Origin: Phialocephala subalpina
Lineage: Eukaryota; Ascomycota; Leotiomycetes; Helotiales; Mollisiaceae
Length of the DNA stretch: 64,000 nucleotides
Reading direction: 5' to 3'
Assembly (NCBI GenBank): GCA_900073065.1
Contig: FJOG01000038.1
Coordinates: 151,243-215,242, forward strand
The position numbers were made by a program, and so were the translations under genes. The notes under the pieces were generated by a model. That model ran no database searches and was not told where the DNA came from. It saw only the letters and a list, made by a program, of their open reading frames with translations. Shown here piece by piece: positions 31,366 to 44,236 of the stretch. Each line of letters opens with the position of its first letter. Position 1 is the stretch's first letter.

Positions 31366-33350
31366 ATGGAAAACAGTTCATCAAGGTAAGATCACACTAG
31401 CAAAGGGAACGTTCATACTGATCCTACGAGCGTAACAAATTGAGAGCTGATTCATGATCCAGTACATCTCAAGGGTCACTGCTACCTTCGGGTTGGCATA
31501 AATTACAGGACCCTTTGAGCAAGAAGGACTATTTCTACCGTGAAGGTACTCAAATCAGCCAATGGACAGATCCCGAGCTAGGCGTTATTCAGCAATACCC
31601 CACCCCTAGAGCAAGCGATCTCATCGGCTCTAAAAGAAAGAGAATTCAAGATGTTCTTGATCGAATGGATCAGCGGTCTTGGGTCGGATCCTCAGGCATG
31701 GAAATACTACGACAAAAACAACAAATAGCCGCCACGTTCTCGCTTTCTGCATTTGGGCCATTTGTGCTTGATGTTCCAGACATCGTAACCCAGTTTGCAG
31801 ATCTGGTTCATATTCTGGAGAGAGACAGAGAAGCAACGATGATCCGCCATATCGCACTAGCCAACTTCATCGAAGACAAGCTCTTATTCATCAGGTCTGC
31901 TGCTCTCGGCCCTTTATTATGGGCCAGGCAAAGAGTTTTCGAGGCTGCCTCAGAAGCCTGGGACGCAGCGCACCATATAGCGAAGAACATGCCACCACCA
32001 CCTATAGATGTGCAATCCCACTTGCAGTCATCACGACTCGCAATTAACGACCCGGACCTAGATCACTCCTCTGATACGCTCACTCGGGTGAACTCAACTC
32101 ATGCCAGCATCTCACCCCCAGCCCACTTAAATGATGAAGGCGGAGATTCTTCTCTGGATCCAGAGGCTTCAGCTTTGGAGACACATTCCAATTGCTCATT
32201 GACAGAACATGCACCAAGGCAAACAAGAAAGAGGAAGCGGTCAACACACAAGGTGCCCAAGCAGAAAGACCCCGCAAAATTCAAACACCAATGCGACTTT
32301 CCCAATTGCGGGGAGCGATTCACAAGATCAACTACTCTCCGCGAACACGAGAGGATCCACAGTGGTGAGCGTCCATTTGCGTGCTCAGTGTGTGGGATGG
32401 AATTCCCGAGATCGAAGGATAGAAACCGACACCAAAAGATCCATACTGGGGGAGAGGAATATCTCTGTGGTATATCTACCGCCACTAGAGAATCTTGGGG
32501 ATGTGGCAAGAACTTTGCGAGGAAAGATCAGCTCGCAGCTCATCTCCGAACTCAAGGCGGTTGGCGATGCATTGCTCCTATGCTGCACGATCAGGACTTG
32601 AGAAAGCATTTGATGGAAAAGGCGGGGAATGGGAGCGGATACTGTTGTCAAGTGAGTAACAATGCCTGTCAAGCTAGATTCGACGAATTCGATGAACTGG
32701 CAACACATCTCAAAGATATCGCAAACAAAAGCTGCATGGCAGATTTTCTGGTGAAACGGGCATTAGTGATGGGCAGAGTGGATCGGGGTATGGAATCAGA
32801 CAAACTTGGAACATTCTATGAAACGAAGGGCCAAGACCAGCACTCTCAGATTCACACTTCGGACTCGGGCCAGCATCAGAGTCTTCTTCGCGAAACGACC
32901 AATCCTGAAAGCCCTTTAAAATCGGTTTGTGTTGCAATTGACAGGATGACATCGCGATGCCCGCTCTTGACATGTGCGTCAGAGAGGGTGGGGTTTGTCG
33001 GGAAGCACGAATTGACATCTCATATGACCGAAGTTCACGATACGGAGCCCTGCCCCTTATCCCATTGTGGTGAGGAGTTGTGGCCGAAAACAGGCAACAC
33101 AGCTGAGCATATCAGATGCCTCCATGGACGTCTCGAATGCCCTCTAGAGTCTTGCAAAGCCACCGTGTCTCATTTCTTTGGGGTTGAGTACCTCCAGCAC
33201 CTCATACTTGAACACAAAATGAAACCTGAGCTTGCCAAAAAGGCATTGGCTGTCGTGTGGAACAGGGTCAAGATTTTAAGACATGAAGATATAATAGGAG
33301 AGCACGAGGTCTCTGATTGCAGTGACTGCTGCTGGAACGGGGCAAAGTAG
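31366..33350 (+). CDS. C2H2 zinc finger protein
   Basis: Two exons: 31366-31385 (MENSSS) and 31463-33350. The join gives SSTSQGSLLPSGWHKLQDPL in frame, so the real start lies upstream of the long open frame. About 636 residues. An N-terminal helical region (FVLDVPDIVTQFADLVHILE) precedes a basic linker (TRKRKRSTHKVPKQK, a likely nuclear signal). Next come finger 1 (CDFPNCGERFTRSTTLREHE), finger 2 (CSVCGMEFPRSKDRNRHQKI) and a degenerate third (GCGKNFARKDQLAAHLRT). The C-terminal third has further Cys/His pairs (ECPLESC and HLILEH), perhaps atypical fingers. Fungal proteins of this build occur in many ascomycetes, with unknown targets. Confidence 0.82.
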
Positions 33351-33849
33351 ATGAGGTGAAGGCAGGACAGATAACGCAGATAGACATGTATAGAAAAGCA
33401 CCACTGGATCCCATGATATACGTTAGAGAAGTGTGAAGTGTTGGTGCCAACAGAAACGATGTCGAGCTCGAGTCTCGCGGTGTAAAAGTCGCCAAGTGGC
33501 TCTTCCAACCTTGCCGGAAATGGAAATGACCACGTGCCTGCTCCTTCTCTGTGCTGCTGTGTTTCAACAAATCGAGACATCATTCTTGCACAGACTCGAG
33601 TGAGTTTTCACCCCAAGAAAGAGGTGAAAACAAATTAGTTCATCTCGACGAAGATGTGTCGATTTGATGGCAAAGAGGCGGAGGCGGGATCGAATCCGAT
33701 GCTCGCTTGTCAAGACGAAGGAAAGACTGCTGAAAGGATGAATTTCTGGTGGTAGGATAAAAGTGATCATATTGTAAGAAAAAGGGTGTAGATGTTCTCT
33801 TCGCAGAATTTCATTCCGAGACCCCTAGTCCCATTTGCCAGCTACTAAA
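33351..33849. other. intergenic between convergent genes
   Basis: No gene seen; 3' flanks of the C2H2 gene and of the secreted protein gene. Confidence 0.4.
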
Positions 33850-35101
33850 CTATAGATAAATGGTCGGAACCAAATAAATCGGGATATGGCTAGTACCCTG
33901 ATTCTCATTCCTATCAAACACCATATAAACAAGCCCATTATCCTGATCCAACACAAACTCCGCAGCCCCTCCCTCAAACCCACAATTCTCCCACATCAAA
34001 GTAGGCGGACTCGTAGGCGCCATCGTGAAACTCCTCGCGACCAGACCGGCCTCAGGTAAATACTCTCCTAAAGCGAAAGCTGTATCCACTGGGTAACTGG
34101 TTGTTGTATACCATCCGTAGATAAATACGGAATCTGCAGCGATGAGGGTGCCGTCGGCGAAAAAGGCGTTGACGGCTCCGTTGACACTGTTTGTAGCTGT
34201 GTAGCTTCCGTCTCGTTTTAGGTATACGTTGCCGCCGTAAGGGGCGAGGGAGCCGGGGCTGGGTGACCAGTAGAGTTGGAGTAGGTAGGTCGTGTTTGCT
34301 GGAATGTTATTGCCCCTGAATAGGTTAGTGGGGATGCTTTTGATCAATTAGAGAGGGTAAACGTACGGAGCATATCCTGTAGTTGAAGGCGGAGAGCAAG
34401 TCGGTGAAGGTGAACTTTCGGCGAGCGTACTGGTCGGTGGAGCTGGACTTGATGTTGCCAAAGTACTAGTTGGAGGGAGAGCGGTGCTGGAAGGAATATC
34501 CGGAAGACTGAATTAATTAACTGTAAGCTCACTTGGAAATTAGAAAGAGGATTGCGTACCTAGGGTCTGATGTTGATAAAGGAACAGATGAAGAAGCGAG
34601 ACTCAAGATCGGAGTTATGCTTGTCGAAACATTTGCCGTGGTTGCGAGAGTGAGACTCGGGACACTCACCCCAGGGCTTGTTGGATTGATTATGAGACTT
34701 GTGGAGTCGGCTTCAGTGGTGGAAGACACCGCATTTGTAAGAGGAGTCTGACTTGACGTTGATTGAGCGGGCCCCGGCAAGGTGAATGTCGTCGAAACTG
34801 TTGCAGTAATCTGTAGAGAAAGGGTGACAATTGTAGTAGAAGTAGAAGTGACACCCAGGATAGTGGTCGAGGTGAGAGTCGTAGTCAAGCTGGTAGGTGC
34901 GTTTGTAACGTTCAAAGCTGTCGAACAAGCATCAACCCAAAGGACCGTATTTGAGGCTACCCATGTTTCAACAGCACACGGATATTGCACGATCGTGTAT
35001 ACTTGACAGACTTCTTGTCGTTTATACCGTTGAAAGATGTCTGGAAAAAAGTTGAAGGCGCTGACAGCAGAGACGCAAAAAAGAATTTGGAAGGATCGCA
35101 T
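33850..35101 (-). CDS. secreted Ser/Thr-rich protein
   Basis: Three exons on the minus strand. The N-terminus MRSFQILFCVSAVSAFNFFP is a signal peptide, and RYKR soon after is a possible Kex2 site. A conserved block (EVCQVYTIVQYPCAVETWVA to VDACSTALNVTNAPTS) is followed by a long Ser/Thr/Val-rich stalk, likely O-glycosylated. The C-terminal exon is a folded domain (NTTYLLQLYWSPSPGSLAPY to ENCGFEGGAAEFVLDQDNGL) rich in beta-strand-type residues. It ends at YLVPTIYL, with no GPI signal. The layout matches fungal extracellular proteins with a DUF7908-like domain (recognised by pattern only). Probably cell wall or extracellular. Confidence 0.72.
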
Positions 35102-36085
35102 AGTGAATGGATACAGGATCTCAGCGGAGATTCTGTGTGTTTTGAGAACTTAATGAATCGCAGTTGGGAGCAATAAATGAGTGGTAGTTGTGAAGAGTTC
35201 TTGCTCCTATCCTCTGGAAGGACATTTTCGCTTCTTATCAAATGTGTAGGAGATAGGTCCGGAGGGACGGCAGGCTCAGGAATGCGGCAAGCCGATCACA
35301 CACGAACTTCTCGTGGCGGGAGAATGCAAATCTGATTGTGAGATAAGGCCTAGACAGACTCTTGTTGAACAAGCACAAGGAAATTACGCAGAAGAGATTT
35401 GAGACTGCCCAGCAATGGATACATTAAAGGTGGTGGTGGTGGTAGAAGTGAGGGTCGAGAAAACCTCTAACATTCAAAGCTCTCTCGTGGGAATGGTACT
35501 ATGAACTCAAAGCAGTATCGCGACGCACAAACGAAATTGATCGAGAGTAATACAAACACGTATTATCTGGCTGTGTGATCACTGGAGAATAGGGGGGATT
35601 TGGTCACCAGAGATTCGAATGAAGTTCTCAAAGTAGGTACGGGTGCTCTGACCTTACTCGAAATGAGAGGGTCTCCTCACATCCTCTTCTCTTCTCTTCA
35701 CCACCTGCTCTGTGTCAAGAAATTGAGATTTCTTTCTCTTGCACAATTATTCTTGCTCGAAGCAAAAGGTAACAACCACAAAAGCCTCGTTTTTCAACGC
35801 GCCCAAGGATGATGGACCACCCCCGGTACGGCCTAGTGGAAAGTCAACGGCCCCTTTCCGCATCTTCGTTATCAAGCACCGCTCTCGCTCACACTTCTCT
35901 TATCAACCCCACCTCTCCTTCCTTCACAAGAGCCCGCATCATTGCCGTATCCCACTCCTGGATGTTCTGGGTATTGTCCTACCAGCTTGTACATAGCAAT
36001 CAATGCATTCTCCCTCTCGATTACCCTCTCTCACCCTCTCTCTTCATCAAACGCGTCTCGCTCTACTGATCTCTAAATACTTACG
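35102..36085. other. divergent promoter region, no gene seen
   Basis: About 1 kb between the secreted protein gene and the amidase gene, which point apart. It has a small (GGT)n run near 35430 and pyrimidine-rich stretches near 35870-36060, common in fungal promoters. Confidence 0.4.
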
Positions 36086-38176
36086 ATGGCAGCAACAGTA
36101 ACAATAGCATCCGGCGCGACCTGGCAAGAAGTCGCAGCAGATCGACAAAAGCACCGCGATGCAAAAATCTCAGTACTCGAGCCTCCGTTGCTAGAAATTA
36201 AGGATGTCCCGCAATACACGATTCCACTGGCGAAGGAGTATTTGACTGCGGAAGAGGTCACTATCACAGAGACACCAGTCGAGAAATTGGTGCCTCAGCT
36301 CGCGAAGGCAGAATTGAGCACGACAGCAGTAACCAAGGCATTCCTCCGACGCGCCGGTCTTGCCCAGAAAGCCGTCTGTCCCCTCTCCTATTCCCTAGTC
36401 TCAAGACTAACATCAGCAGGTCAATTGCATCACCGAACTCCTCCCAACACGAGCCCTCGAACGCGCAGCATACCTCGATACCTACCTCAAAGAAAATGGC
36501 AAGCCAGTGGGACCATTACATGGCATACCGATCAGTGTCAAGGAGCATATTGGGATGAAAGGTCTGGACTTGAATGCTGGGTTCGTTGCTTGGGTTGGCA
36601 GATTGGGAGAGGAGGAGAGTCATATCTTGCAGATTTTGTGGAGGGCTGGAGCGGTATTTTATGCTAGGACGACACAGCCGCAGACCCTGATGCACTTGGA
36701 AACGAGTAGTAATCTTTATGGGTGAGTGAATGTCCGAAAGCTATCCAGAGACTGCTGGTAGCAAAATATCGGAAACTGGACGGACATTAATGAGAAGTAG
36801 CTGATGAGTCTCACCTTACAGCGTTACCACGAATCCCTTCAATACGACATTGACTTCTGGCGGTTCATCAGGAGGAGAAGGAGCTCTCGTTGGATTTCGA
36901 GGAAGCTGTTTGGGAATTGGCACAGACATTGGAGGTTCCATCCGAAGTCCAGCAGCAAACAACGGTTTGTTTCCTTGCGTTCCAAGTCCTTCGCTCCTCA
37001 TCTGATCTCTCACAGGCGTATATGGTATGAAACCTACCACTGGCCGTCTCCCGGTAGCAGGATGGATGGCGACAATGTTGGGCGCAGAGCACATCATCCC
37101 GACAATCGGCCCCCTATCTACATCTCTCGAAGGATGCAGACTCTTCATCAAGACCTTGATCGATGCGAAACCTTGGTACAAGGAGCCTTCCCTCTTGCCA
37201 TTCCCATGGAAGGAAGAAGATGCTTTCAAGGGGAAGAAATTGAAGGTTGCGGTGCTCTGGGATGATGGTGTTGTGAAACCTCATCCTCCTGTTCTGCGAG
37301 CTCTGAACGAGGTGGTTGAGAAGCTTAAGGCGAAGGGGAATGTTGAAGTAGTGGAGTGGAAACCGTATAAACACGATCTTGCGTGGGAAATCATCGTAGG
37401 CTCTTTTTTTCCGTCTGATTCATAATTCCTGCTCACCATGCTTTAGGCAAACCTCTACTTCTGCGACGGCGCTGCCGAAGAGTCTGATGCCATCAACGCT
37501 TCAGGAGAGCCATGGAGGCCGCTTTCACAGTTCATCATTCCCCAGAATCCTCATCTGCAACCACACACCATAACCTCGCTATGGAAAGCAAACCAAGCTC
37601 GAGATGGATATAAAGCGAAATATGCCCAGCTGTGGAATGAGACTGCGACGTCAGAGGGGGTGAACGGTGAGTTGGATGGAATGGTAGACGTTATTCTCTG
37701 TCCTGCTGGTCCTGGAGTTGCGCCGAAAATCGACACCGCCAAATGGGTAAGCTACCTCTTCTTCGATCTTGCGGTGTTGAAGCTCTCGGCACTTGTTCTT
37801 GGGATAACCACCATACTAATACACCTTTTGTTGTAGTGGGGATACACGAGTCAGTGGAACCTCCTCGATTACCCAGCTCTCATCTTCCCCGTCGACAAAG
37901 TCGACACCGCGAAAGATGACGTCAAGGAAGCATACGAACCCAGAAACGAAAAAGATAAATTCAACTGGGATCTCTGGGAGAAGTTCGGTGCGGAAGGATA
38001 CAAGGATGCCCCAATAAGCCTTCAACTCGTTGGTAGAAGGTATGATGACCTTTTCCGTTCTCTCTTTCCTTTTTGAAGCGGTATTAATGCCGAGTAGATA
38101 CGAAGATGAGAAGGTCATTCAAGCGCTGGAAATCATCAAGGAGGAAACAGGCCTACCATTCGTCGAGTACGTCTAA
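36086..38176 (+). CDS. amidase signature family hydrolase
   Basis: Six or more exons. The N-terminus is MAATVTIASGATWQEVAADR. The catalytic Lys is in PLHGIPISVKEHIGMKGLD. The Ser-cisSer-Lys triad continues in TLTSGGSSGGEGALVGFRGS and GIGTDIGGSIRSPAANNG. An intron (GTTTGTTTCC to CTCACAG) splits NNG and VYGMKPTTGRLP in phase. Later exons carry ANLYFCDGAAEESDAINASG, ILCPAGPGVAPKIDTAKW and WGYTSQWNLLDYPALIFPVD. The end is TGLPFVEYV. It hydrolyses an amide bond; relatives include acetamidases and fatty acid amide hydrolases. Length and motifs fit the acetamidase-like fungal group, but the substrate is not fixed by the sequence. Confidence 0.92.
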
Positions 38177-39771
38177 GCTCAAGCTCTGAAAGCCAAACGC
38201 GATATCACGTTATCAGAATCCCATTTAGGCAGGCGGGGTTTGAGTGAGACTTTTGTAGTTGGTGGCGTTGTAGCCGCCGAGTGGCCGAACCTCGAGACAA
38301 TGCACTGTTCATGGGCTTGCAGAATATTGCTTTTGCTGCAAGCTGTCAATCCAGAAGTCTCGTATGTGCTTAACCGCGCCTGTCATTTGGTATTTCTGCA
38401 AGCATGATGCTGCAATTTTTCTTTTGTGGCAGTGATGGAATTCAAGCCTCAAGGTAACATGCAGGCTTGTCTTGAAATGTATCACCAAGCTCCCATCACT
38501 TCTTCACCCTAAAGATTCATTGGATCCCAATTCTCGAATTCAAGGATATCCCACATCCTATCATGACGTCCCTCCCAACCGCTATCAATTTTTTTATTTT
38601 ATTCTTTTCCCGCAACAGCCATTCACACCGTTCCTCACCGGTTCTTTGCTGATCGTCAAAGCTCTGAGTCGTGAAGCGAGTCCATCCAAAGACGTACCCC
38701 GCATTTCTCCCACTGCAGATTGGTACCCCACGCGTGCCACGTTACTCAATCAGAGCGCAGGCGCGATGCAGAGACGTCGCGTTTGTGACCCCGTGCTCAG
38801 ATGAATAGGATAAATCACGAGAATGGGGATAAGCTTCATGTACGAAGGGACTACCCTTGTAGTTGTGACTGCGCATCGAGTCGCCGAGCTCGGACGAAGT
38901 TCCTGTTGCGGATCGTGATGTCGTCTTTGCGTCCCAGATCCAGAGTACAGGTATCTCGATGAGCGACGTGAGAAGGCACAATGTTTGACAGTAAGTGCTA
39001 CAGTAGACATTTTATCACGTTGGGCAAGTTACACATGGTGAAATTGGGGTTTATGCCCAAGATTCATATGTTTGCTTGTTGCGAGGTGGAAAAAATATTT
39101 GTGAATATGTCTCAGTCGACATGCAATGAACGGACGCAGTTCCCGCACGCCACTCGCATGTACGCTACTTCTTTGCATTTTGCCGCAGTATCGAATGTAG
39201 AGATCATTTTGTGGCGTGTTAGTGCGAGTTTACTGGACAATTCCAGTAAGTGTTTTGATGCACGAGACCATTTTCACTTCTTTCGCGATATCAATGCTCA
39301 AAATTGCTCGAATGAGAAGGTCAATTGATGGCGAATTGACCACCGAGAGTGAAGTTTGAAATGCACTACTACCCAATGTGTGAGGGAGGGATGGAAAGAT
39401 AGGTTGGAAGGTATCATGTGTCGGAGTTGTTTCTCCTTGAGTCAAGTGTGATCCAGTGATGGCGAGCGATACGCGGTAGGCAGCCTCATCCCCCACGTAC
39501 CATGTCGAAGGAGGTTGAGGGGCAGGTGCGACATCACACCGCTCTTGTGGTGGATGATGGATCGAGATGGAGGTGTTGGTGTTTATATACTCATGCTCCC
39601 ACTTGATGTTTGTATTTTCTGATCTTCAAGCTTCGTGCTTTTATTTGATATCACGCAATTCTGTTCCCAACTTATCCCACCTCGCCGTCGTCCTACCCAT
39701 TCCTCCACATCAACTTACTTCATCTCACCCAAGTTCACCCTCACAATATCGTTTCATCTTAACTGATCGAA
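38177..39771. other. intergenic, no gene seen
   Basis: About 1.6 kb with unsupported ORFs only. The last 200 bases, with pyrimidine-rich CACC-type runs, are the likely promoter of the acidic repeat protein gene. Confidence 0.4.
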
Positions 39772-42482
39772 ATGGCTGACGTCGCTCCCCTTCCTGTCAC
39801 CCTCGCCCCGGAGGTTCTGGTACGTATTCCCTCGTTTATTCTCTTTTTTCCCCTCGTCTGACTGTTCCCATAGGCTCCTGCTCCAGTCGAGGCTGCTATC
39901 GAGAAACCAGTCGAGACACAGGTCGAGGATGTGAAGAGTGAGGAAACTTCCGCTGCACCCACCGAGGAGGTCAGGAGCGAGGAGGTGAAGTCTGAGGAGG
40001 CTCCAATCGCCCCGGTCGAGGAGGTGAAGAGTGAGGAACCTGTGAGTGAGAGTAAAGTGGAGGAAACTCCTGCGACGACTGAAGTACCTGTAAGTCGGCA
40101 TTTACAGAAAGTGCGAGATAGTCACATTTGCTGATTCGTTCAGGCTGAGGAAGTCAAGTCTGAGGAAGCTAAGGTTGAGGAACCAACCTCTACTCCTGCT
40201 CCTGTCGAGGAGAGTCCAGCCGCTGCTGAGGAGGCACCTGTATGTGATCTTTCATTAACCCAGGATTCGACATACAATGCCATGCCAATTTTGCTTGAAA
40301 ATGATGTGGACAATGTTGCTAATTTTGCAGGCCGCCGAGGAAGTCAAGGCTGAGGAGCAAGCTCCAGCTGTAACTGAAGCACCGGTATGTGCATTCTCTG
40401 TTTTCATTGTCCCAATCTGGACGTAATTCGTTGTCCAGTTGGACAGAAAGCATGAGACGGACATTCATACTGACCTGTTCAGGTTGAGGAAGCTCAGCTT
40501 GAAGAAACCACCGCTGCTATCGCCGAAAAGGCACCAGCCGCTGCTGTAGAAGCTCCTGTAAGTCCGCCGCTCAATGGCCCTGAATTGGCGCTCTTGTCAG
40601 CACGTGAGTGGGCCGATCGCTGACATCTACAGGTCGAGGAAACCAAGGAAGCCACACCCGTAGAGGAGACAAAAAAAGCAGAAGCCGCTCCGGAGCCAAC
40701 CCCAGCGGCAGTCGAGAAGAAATCAGAGGAGATCAGCGCCCCAGCTGAAGAGACCGAGAGCAAGCCAGCTGAGGAGGTGAACGAAAGTAAACCCGTCGAG
40801 GAAGTCAAGAGCGAGGTGCCTGCACCTGCTGCGGCTGTTGAAGAAACCCCTGCAGTAACTCAGGAGGCACCTGTGAGTTGCTGCTCTTAAAAATGTGACA
40901 AAATAGCGAGCTGATAGCGGTTATAGGTCGAGGAGAAGAAGGAAGTCGAGGAATCAAAACCCGAGGAGAGCACCTTAGCTGCCACGGAAGAAAAACCAGT
41001 AGAGACCACTGAAGAATCGAAACCAGAGGAAGCTGCCCCTGCTACTGTCGAGGAAACTCCAGTTGCTAAGGAGGAAACTCCTGTAAGTCACGCCTCAACA
41101 TCACTCCTCACTCAAATTTGCTTTGCTAACAACCGACACAGGCCGCCGAAGAGAAGTCCGCCGCAACCCCGGAAAGCGCACCTGCTGCTGTAGAGGAGGC
41201 ACCTGCTGCCGCGGAAGAGCCTGCTAAGGAGGTGAGTTTTGGTCTGTACTCGTGACTCAGACAAATGGTTGATTTTGTTTATAGGAAGAGAAGGCTGTTG
41301 AGCCAGAAGCTGCACCTGCACCCGTTAAGGAAGCGGAGAAGCCTGTGGAAGAAGCTGCACCTGTACGAATATCTCCTTCTTCGTCTGTTTGTTACATGGG
41401 CGAGATGAATATTGAGATGGATATCGAATATCCTATGTTCTAGATAGAGACTAAGTAGACAGTGCTGACAGTTTGAAGGTTGAGGAGAAGAAGGAAGATA
41501 CCGCTCCCGTAGAAGCTGCTGCTCCTGTAAGATACCACTTTTCCCGCGCGTTGTGTTTCGTACTTTGTCATGACGACACACAGCCATACCGGCTGTGGGC
41601 ATCCAACAACGTGACTAACATCAAACAGGTTGAGGAGAAGGCTACCGAGGAAGTTGCTCCCGTCGAAGAGACGTCTGCTCCTGCTGTTGGAGCAACAGAA
41701 AGCCCTGCCGTCGTTGAAGAAACCAAGGCCAAAGAGTCAGAACCGGAAGAGAGCTCCGCACCCGTGCAAGAGACATCTGCCCCTGTTGAGGCCGAGTCTA
41801 CGCCAGCAGTGGAGGAAGAAGCTACACCTGCGGTACATTTGCCTTTCTCTACTCTTCCCTTCCACCCGATTTCATGAGACCCTGTCTGAACAAGTCATGC
41901 TAACGATACGTCTAGACCGAAGAACCCAAAGCTGAAGAATCTCCCGCAGCAATTGAAAAGCCAGTTGAGGAAGCTCCTGCTGTTGAGGAAACTCCAAAAG
42001 ATGCACCAGTTGAAGAGACCGCCGCTCCAGCAGAGGCCGAGAAGCCTGTTGAGGAGAGCAAGGGAGAGGAGAGCAGTCCCGCAGTTGACGAGACCCCCAA
42101 AGATGCACCTGTTGAGGAAAGCTCTGTTCCCGTAGCAGAAGCTCCCGTTGAGGAGATCAAACCCGAGAGAGAGGCCGCCCCTCTTGTCGAGGAAACAAAA
42201 GCCGAGGAACCAATTCCCGCCGCAGCCGATGAAGTGAAGGCAGAGGAACCAATCTCTGCCCCAGTCGAAGAAACAAAAGTTGAAGAGCCAGCCAGCACAC
42301 CCGCCGTGGAGGAACCGAAGACAGAGACTGCCCCACCAGTCGAAGAGTCCTCCGCCCCAGTTCAAGAAACGACTCCGATTCCAGTCGAGACTTCAGAGCC
42401 AGGCACTGTCACTCCTACTACGAAGAAGGGTGGGTTCTTCTCGGAGTTGAAGTCTAAGGTTGCTGAGGCTATTAAAGCTTGA
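39772..42482 (+). CDS. 12-exon acidic Pro/Val/Glu repeat protein
   Basis: Exons: 39772-39819, 39874-40089, 40144-40239, 40331-40384, 40483-40557, 40633-40872, 40927-41082, 41142-41231, 41285-41362, 41479-41526, 41629-41832 and 41916-42482, about 623 residues. All introns are phase 0 and all exons are multiples of three. Most exons end in AP, VP or TP and begin VEE, AEE or AAEE. The protein is almost wholly E, A, P, V, K, S and T (VEETP, EEVKSEE), so it is intrinsically disordered and strongly acidic. The C-terminus differs: TTKKGGFFSELKSKVAEAIK, a basic amphipathic helix that may bind a membrane or partner. No signal peptide. Function unknown; a filament, organelle-associated or stress protein is possible. 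Confidence 0.88.
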
Positions 42483-43049
42483 AGGTCTCATGTACCCAGA
42501 TTTCGGGACATTGGAGTGGGACGAGATAAATTGTGATGATCAAGATGATTGAACGATGCGGCGAAAAGGTGGAAAGACTGAAATTGTATTCTTGGATGGG
42601 ATGCTGTCTGATTGATATTTGCGTACATATTTCTGTGTCTAGCATAGCGTGCAATATACCTCTCGTTTGAGTTTATTTCTGAAATTTTCTGATTGATGCT
42701 GCATGGTACAATTTGTCTCGTTTTGAGTTTTGTCAAAGTCGTGATTTTCTCCGCAATGGTCGTCGCTGCCGATTGATCTCGCCGCCGAAATCCCAACTCC
42801 GTGGAAAAAAAATATTCCCTTGACGTCTCAACTTTCATCTTGGCATTCATGTCAACTTTCATGAGTGGTTGTGACAAGCTGGGTTATTGTGTATTTTCGG
42901 GGGCAACCGAGTGTTAGCAGCTTTATATTGGGAGATACATTTATGAAAAGTGGTTATTGCAGGTTTTACTCCACTTTGAGATTGTGGTACAGTACATAGC
43001 TGACAGGACTTCGACAGAAAGTCGTCTATGACTATGATAACTTCAAGCA
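42483..43049. other. intergenic, no gene seen
   Basis: 3' flank of the acidic repeat gene; no supported ORF. Confidence 0.4.
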
Positions 43050-43460
43050 TTAATATTGCGCAGGCGGCCAACTGTGGCACGAATATCGTTCCCATCGGCA
43101 GCGGGGTAAATGCAACACCCTCTATTGTTACACTGCTGTCTCGTCTTCAACAGTTGCACCGACGAGCACTCCGTCAAGTAAGATTTCAAGCAGCACATCA
43201 ATCGTAAAACAACTGCGAAAACAACTTCAAGCTCAAGCTCAAAAACAACAGCGTCGACAAGCAACAAGGTCAGCTCGAAATCGTCAACAATGAAGGCCGC
43301 AAGGAGCAGCACCTTGAAAAGGAGCACATAAGTACTGGAAAAGTAATGCCACAAGCTGAAGCTCCAAATCAACGATTACATCGAAAGCAGTTACAGTCAC
43401 GGTGACCATCACAACGAGTGCGACTCATGGAATCTGCACTGCTGTCGGGCAGAAATATTG
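43050..43460 (+). pseudogene. possible remnant of a Ser/Thr-rich extracellular protein
   Basis: Three frames carry pieces that look like one Ser/Thr-rich protein: TAVSSSTVAPTSTPSSKISS, then KTTAKTTSSSSSKTTASTSN in a shifted frame with a stop after about 45 codons, then SKSTITSKAVTVTVTITTSA followed by THGICTAVGQKY and a stop. No start or signal peptide is found. It fits a decayed linker and tail of a secreted protein, but low complexity makes chance or mis-splicing possible. Confidence 0.3.
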
Positions 43461-44236
43461 AGAACTGCCTTTTTTTGCTGTGATTGCAAAGGAATTCATG
43501 CTGATGTGAGGTGGGTGACTGTGACTGGGATTTCTGGGCTGAAGAGACAGGTTCGAGAGAGTTTCATCCAATCAAATAGAGTTCAATCATTTCCACTCCT
43601 GGCATTTCCTGACTCGAAAGACGGGAGGCTCGAGCGCTTGATCAACCTTGACGAGTGAGGTTCTTCAGAAGTTTCAGGCTTCATCGCTGTAACTTCAGCG
43701 TTCTTCAGGGATCGAGTGCCTGTTTTCAAGATTGTTGATCACTAATTTTCCATGGGATGCAGCCCCTCCATCCCGGGCCCCCGCTCGGGTAGACCCAGGA
43801 GTGCGCGTGGCGGTACCGGCACTACTTTTTTCCTCTGAACGCGTACCTTCCAATGGGCCGGACCACTCCTTCCATCCACCACGGATATGATCAATCCATC
43901 CTCACTCCCACGAGGTCCACCAGATTCTCGACTCCCATGGCCTGACACGTCAGAAATTTCTGATGATCTGGTGCCCCAACTTGCGTGCTCGAGCTGGGGA
44001 AATGCTGGGAATCTCCACCACATCGGAGCATGCGGTTTGAAACTTCATCCCTGAAGTTTCCACCAATCCTAGTGGAGCCGTCACAGCTATATTGAGGTTC
44101 TTAGCTCTAGATCCACTGGTGGAAGAACTCTTGATATTATAGGTTCCCCCTGCTCAATTTCGCGTTTTTGAAAGCATGTTTCCTTTTCATTTCATTTTGT
44201 TTCTTGGGAATTGTTTTCGATTTCTGCCAGAATGTG
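43461..44236. other. intergenic with fragments of a degenerate repeat
   Basis: No gene seen. Near 43670-43710 there are TTTCAGGC/TTCATCGCTG segments resembling the repeats at 54208-54340. Confidence 0.35.

Noticed and set aside
40494..42365. Minus-strand ORFs rich in Ser, Phe, Gly or Leu opposite the acidic repeat gene
   Set aside because: Mirror frames of GAG/GAA-rich repeats.
44168..44236. Hydrophobic N-terminal extension of the rhodopsin-domain protein
   Set aside because: Looks like leader sequence; family members start with a short polar end as at 44237.
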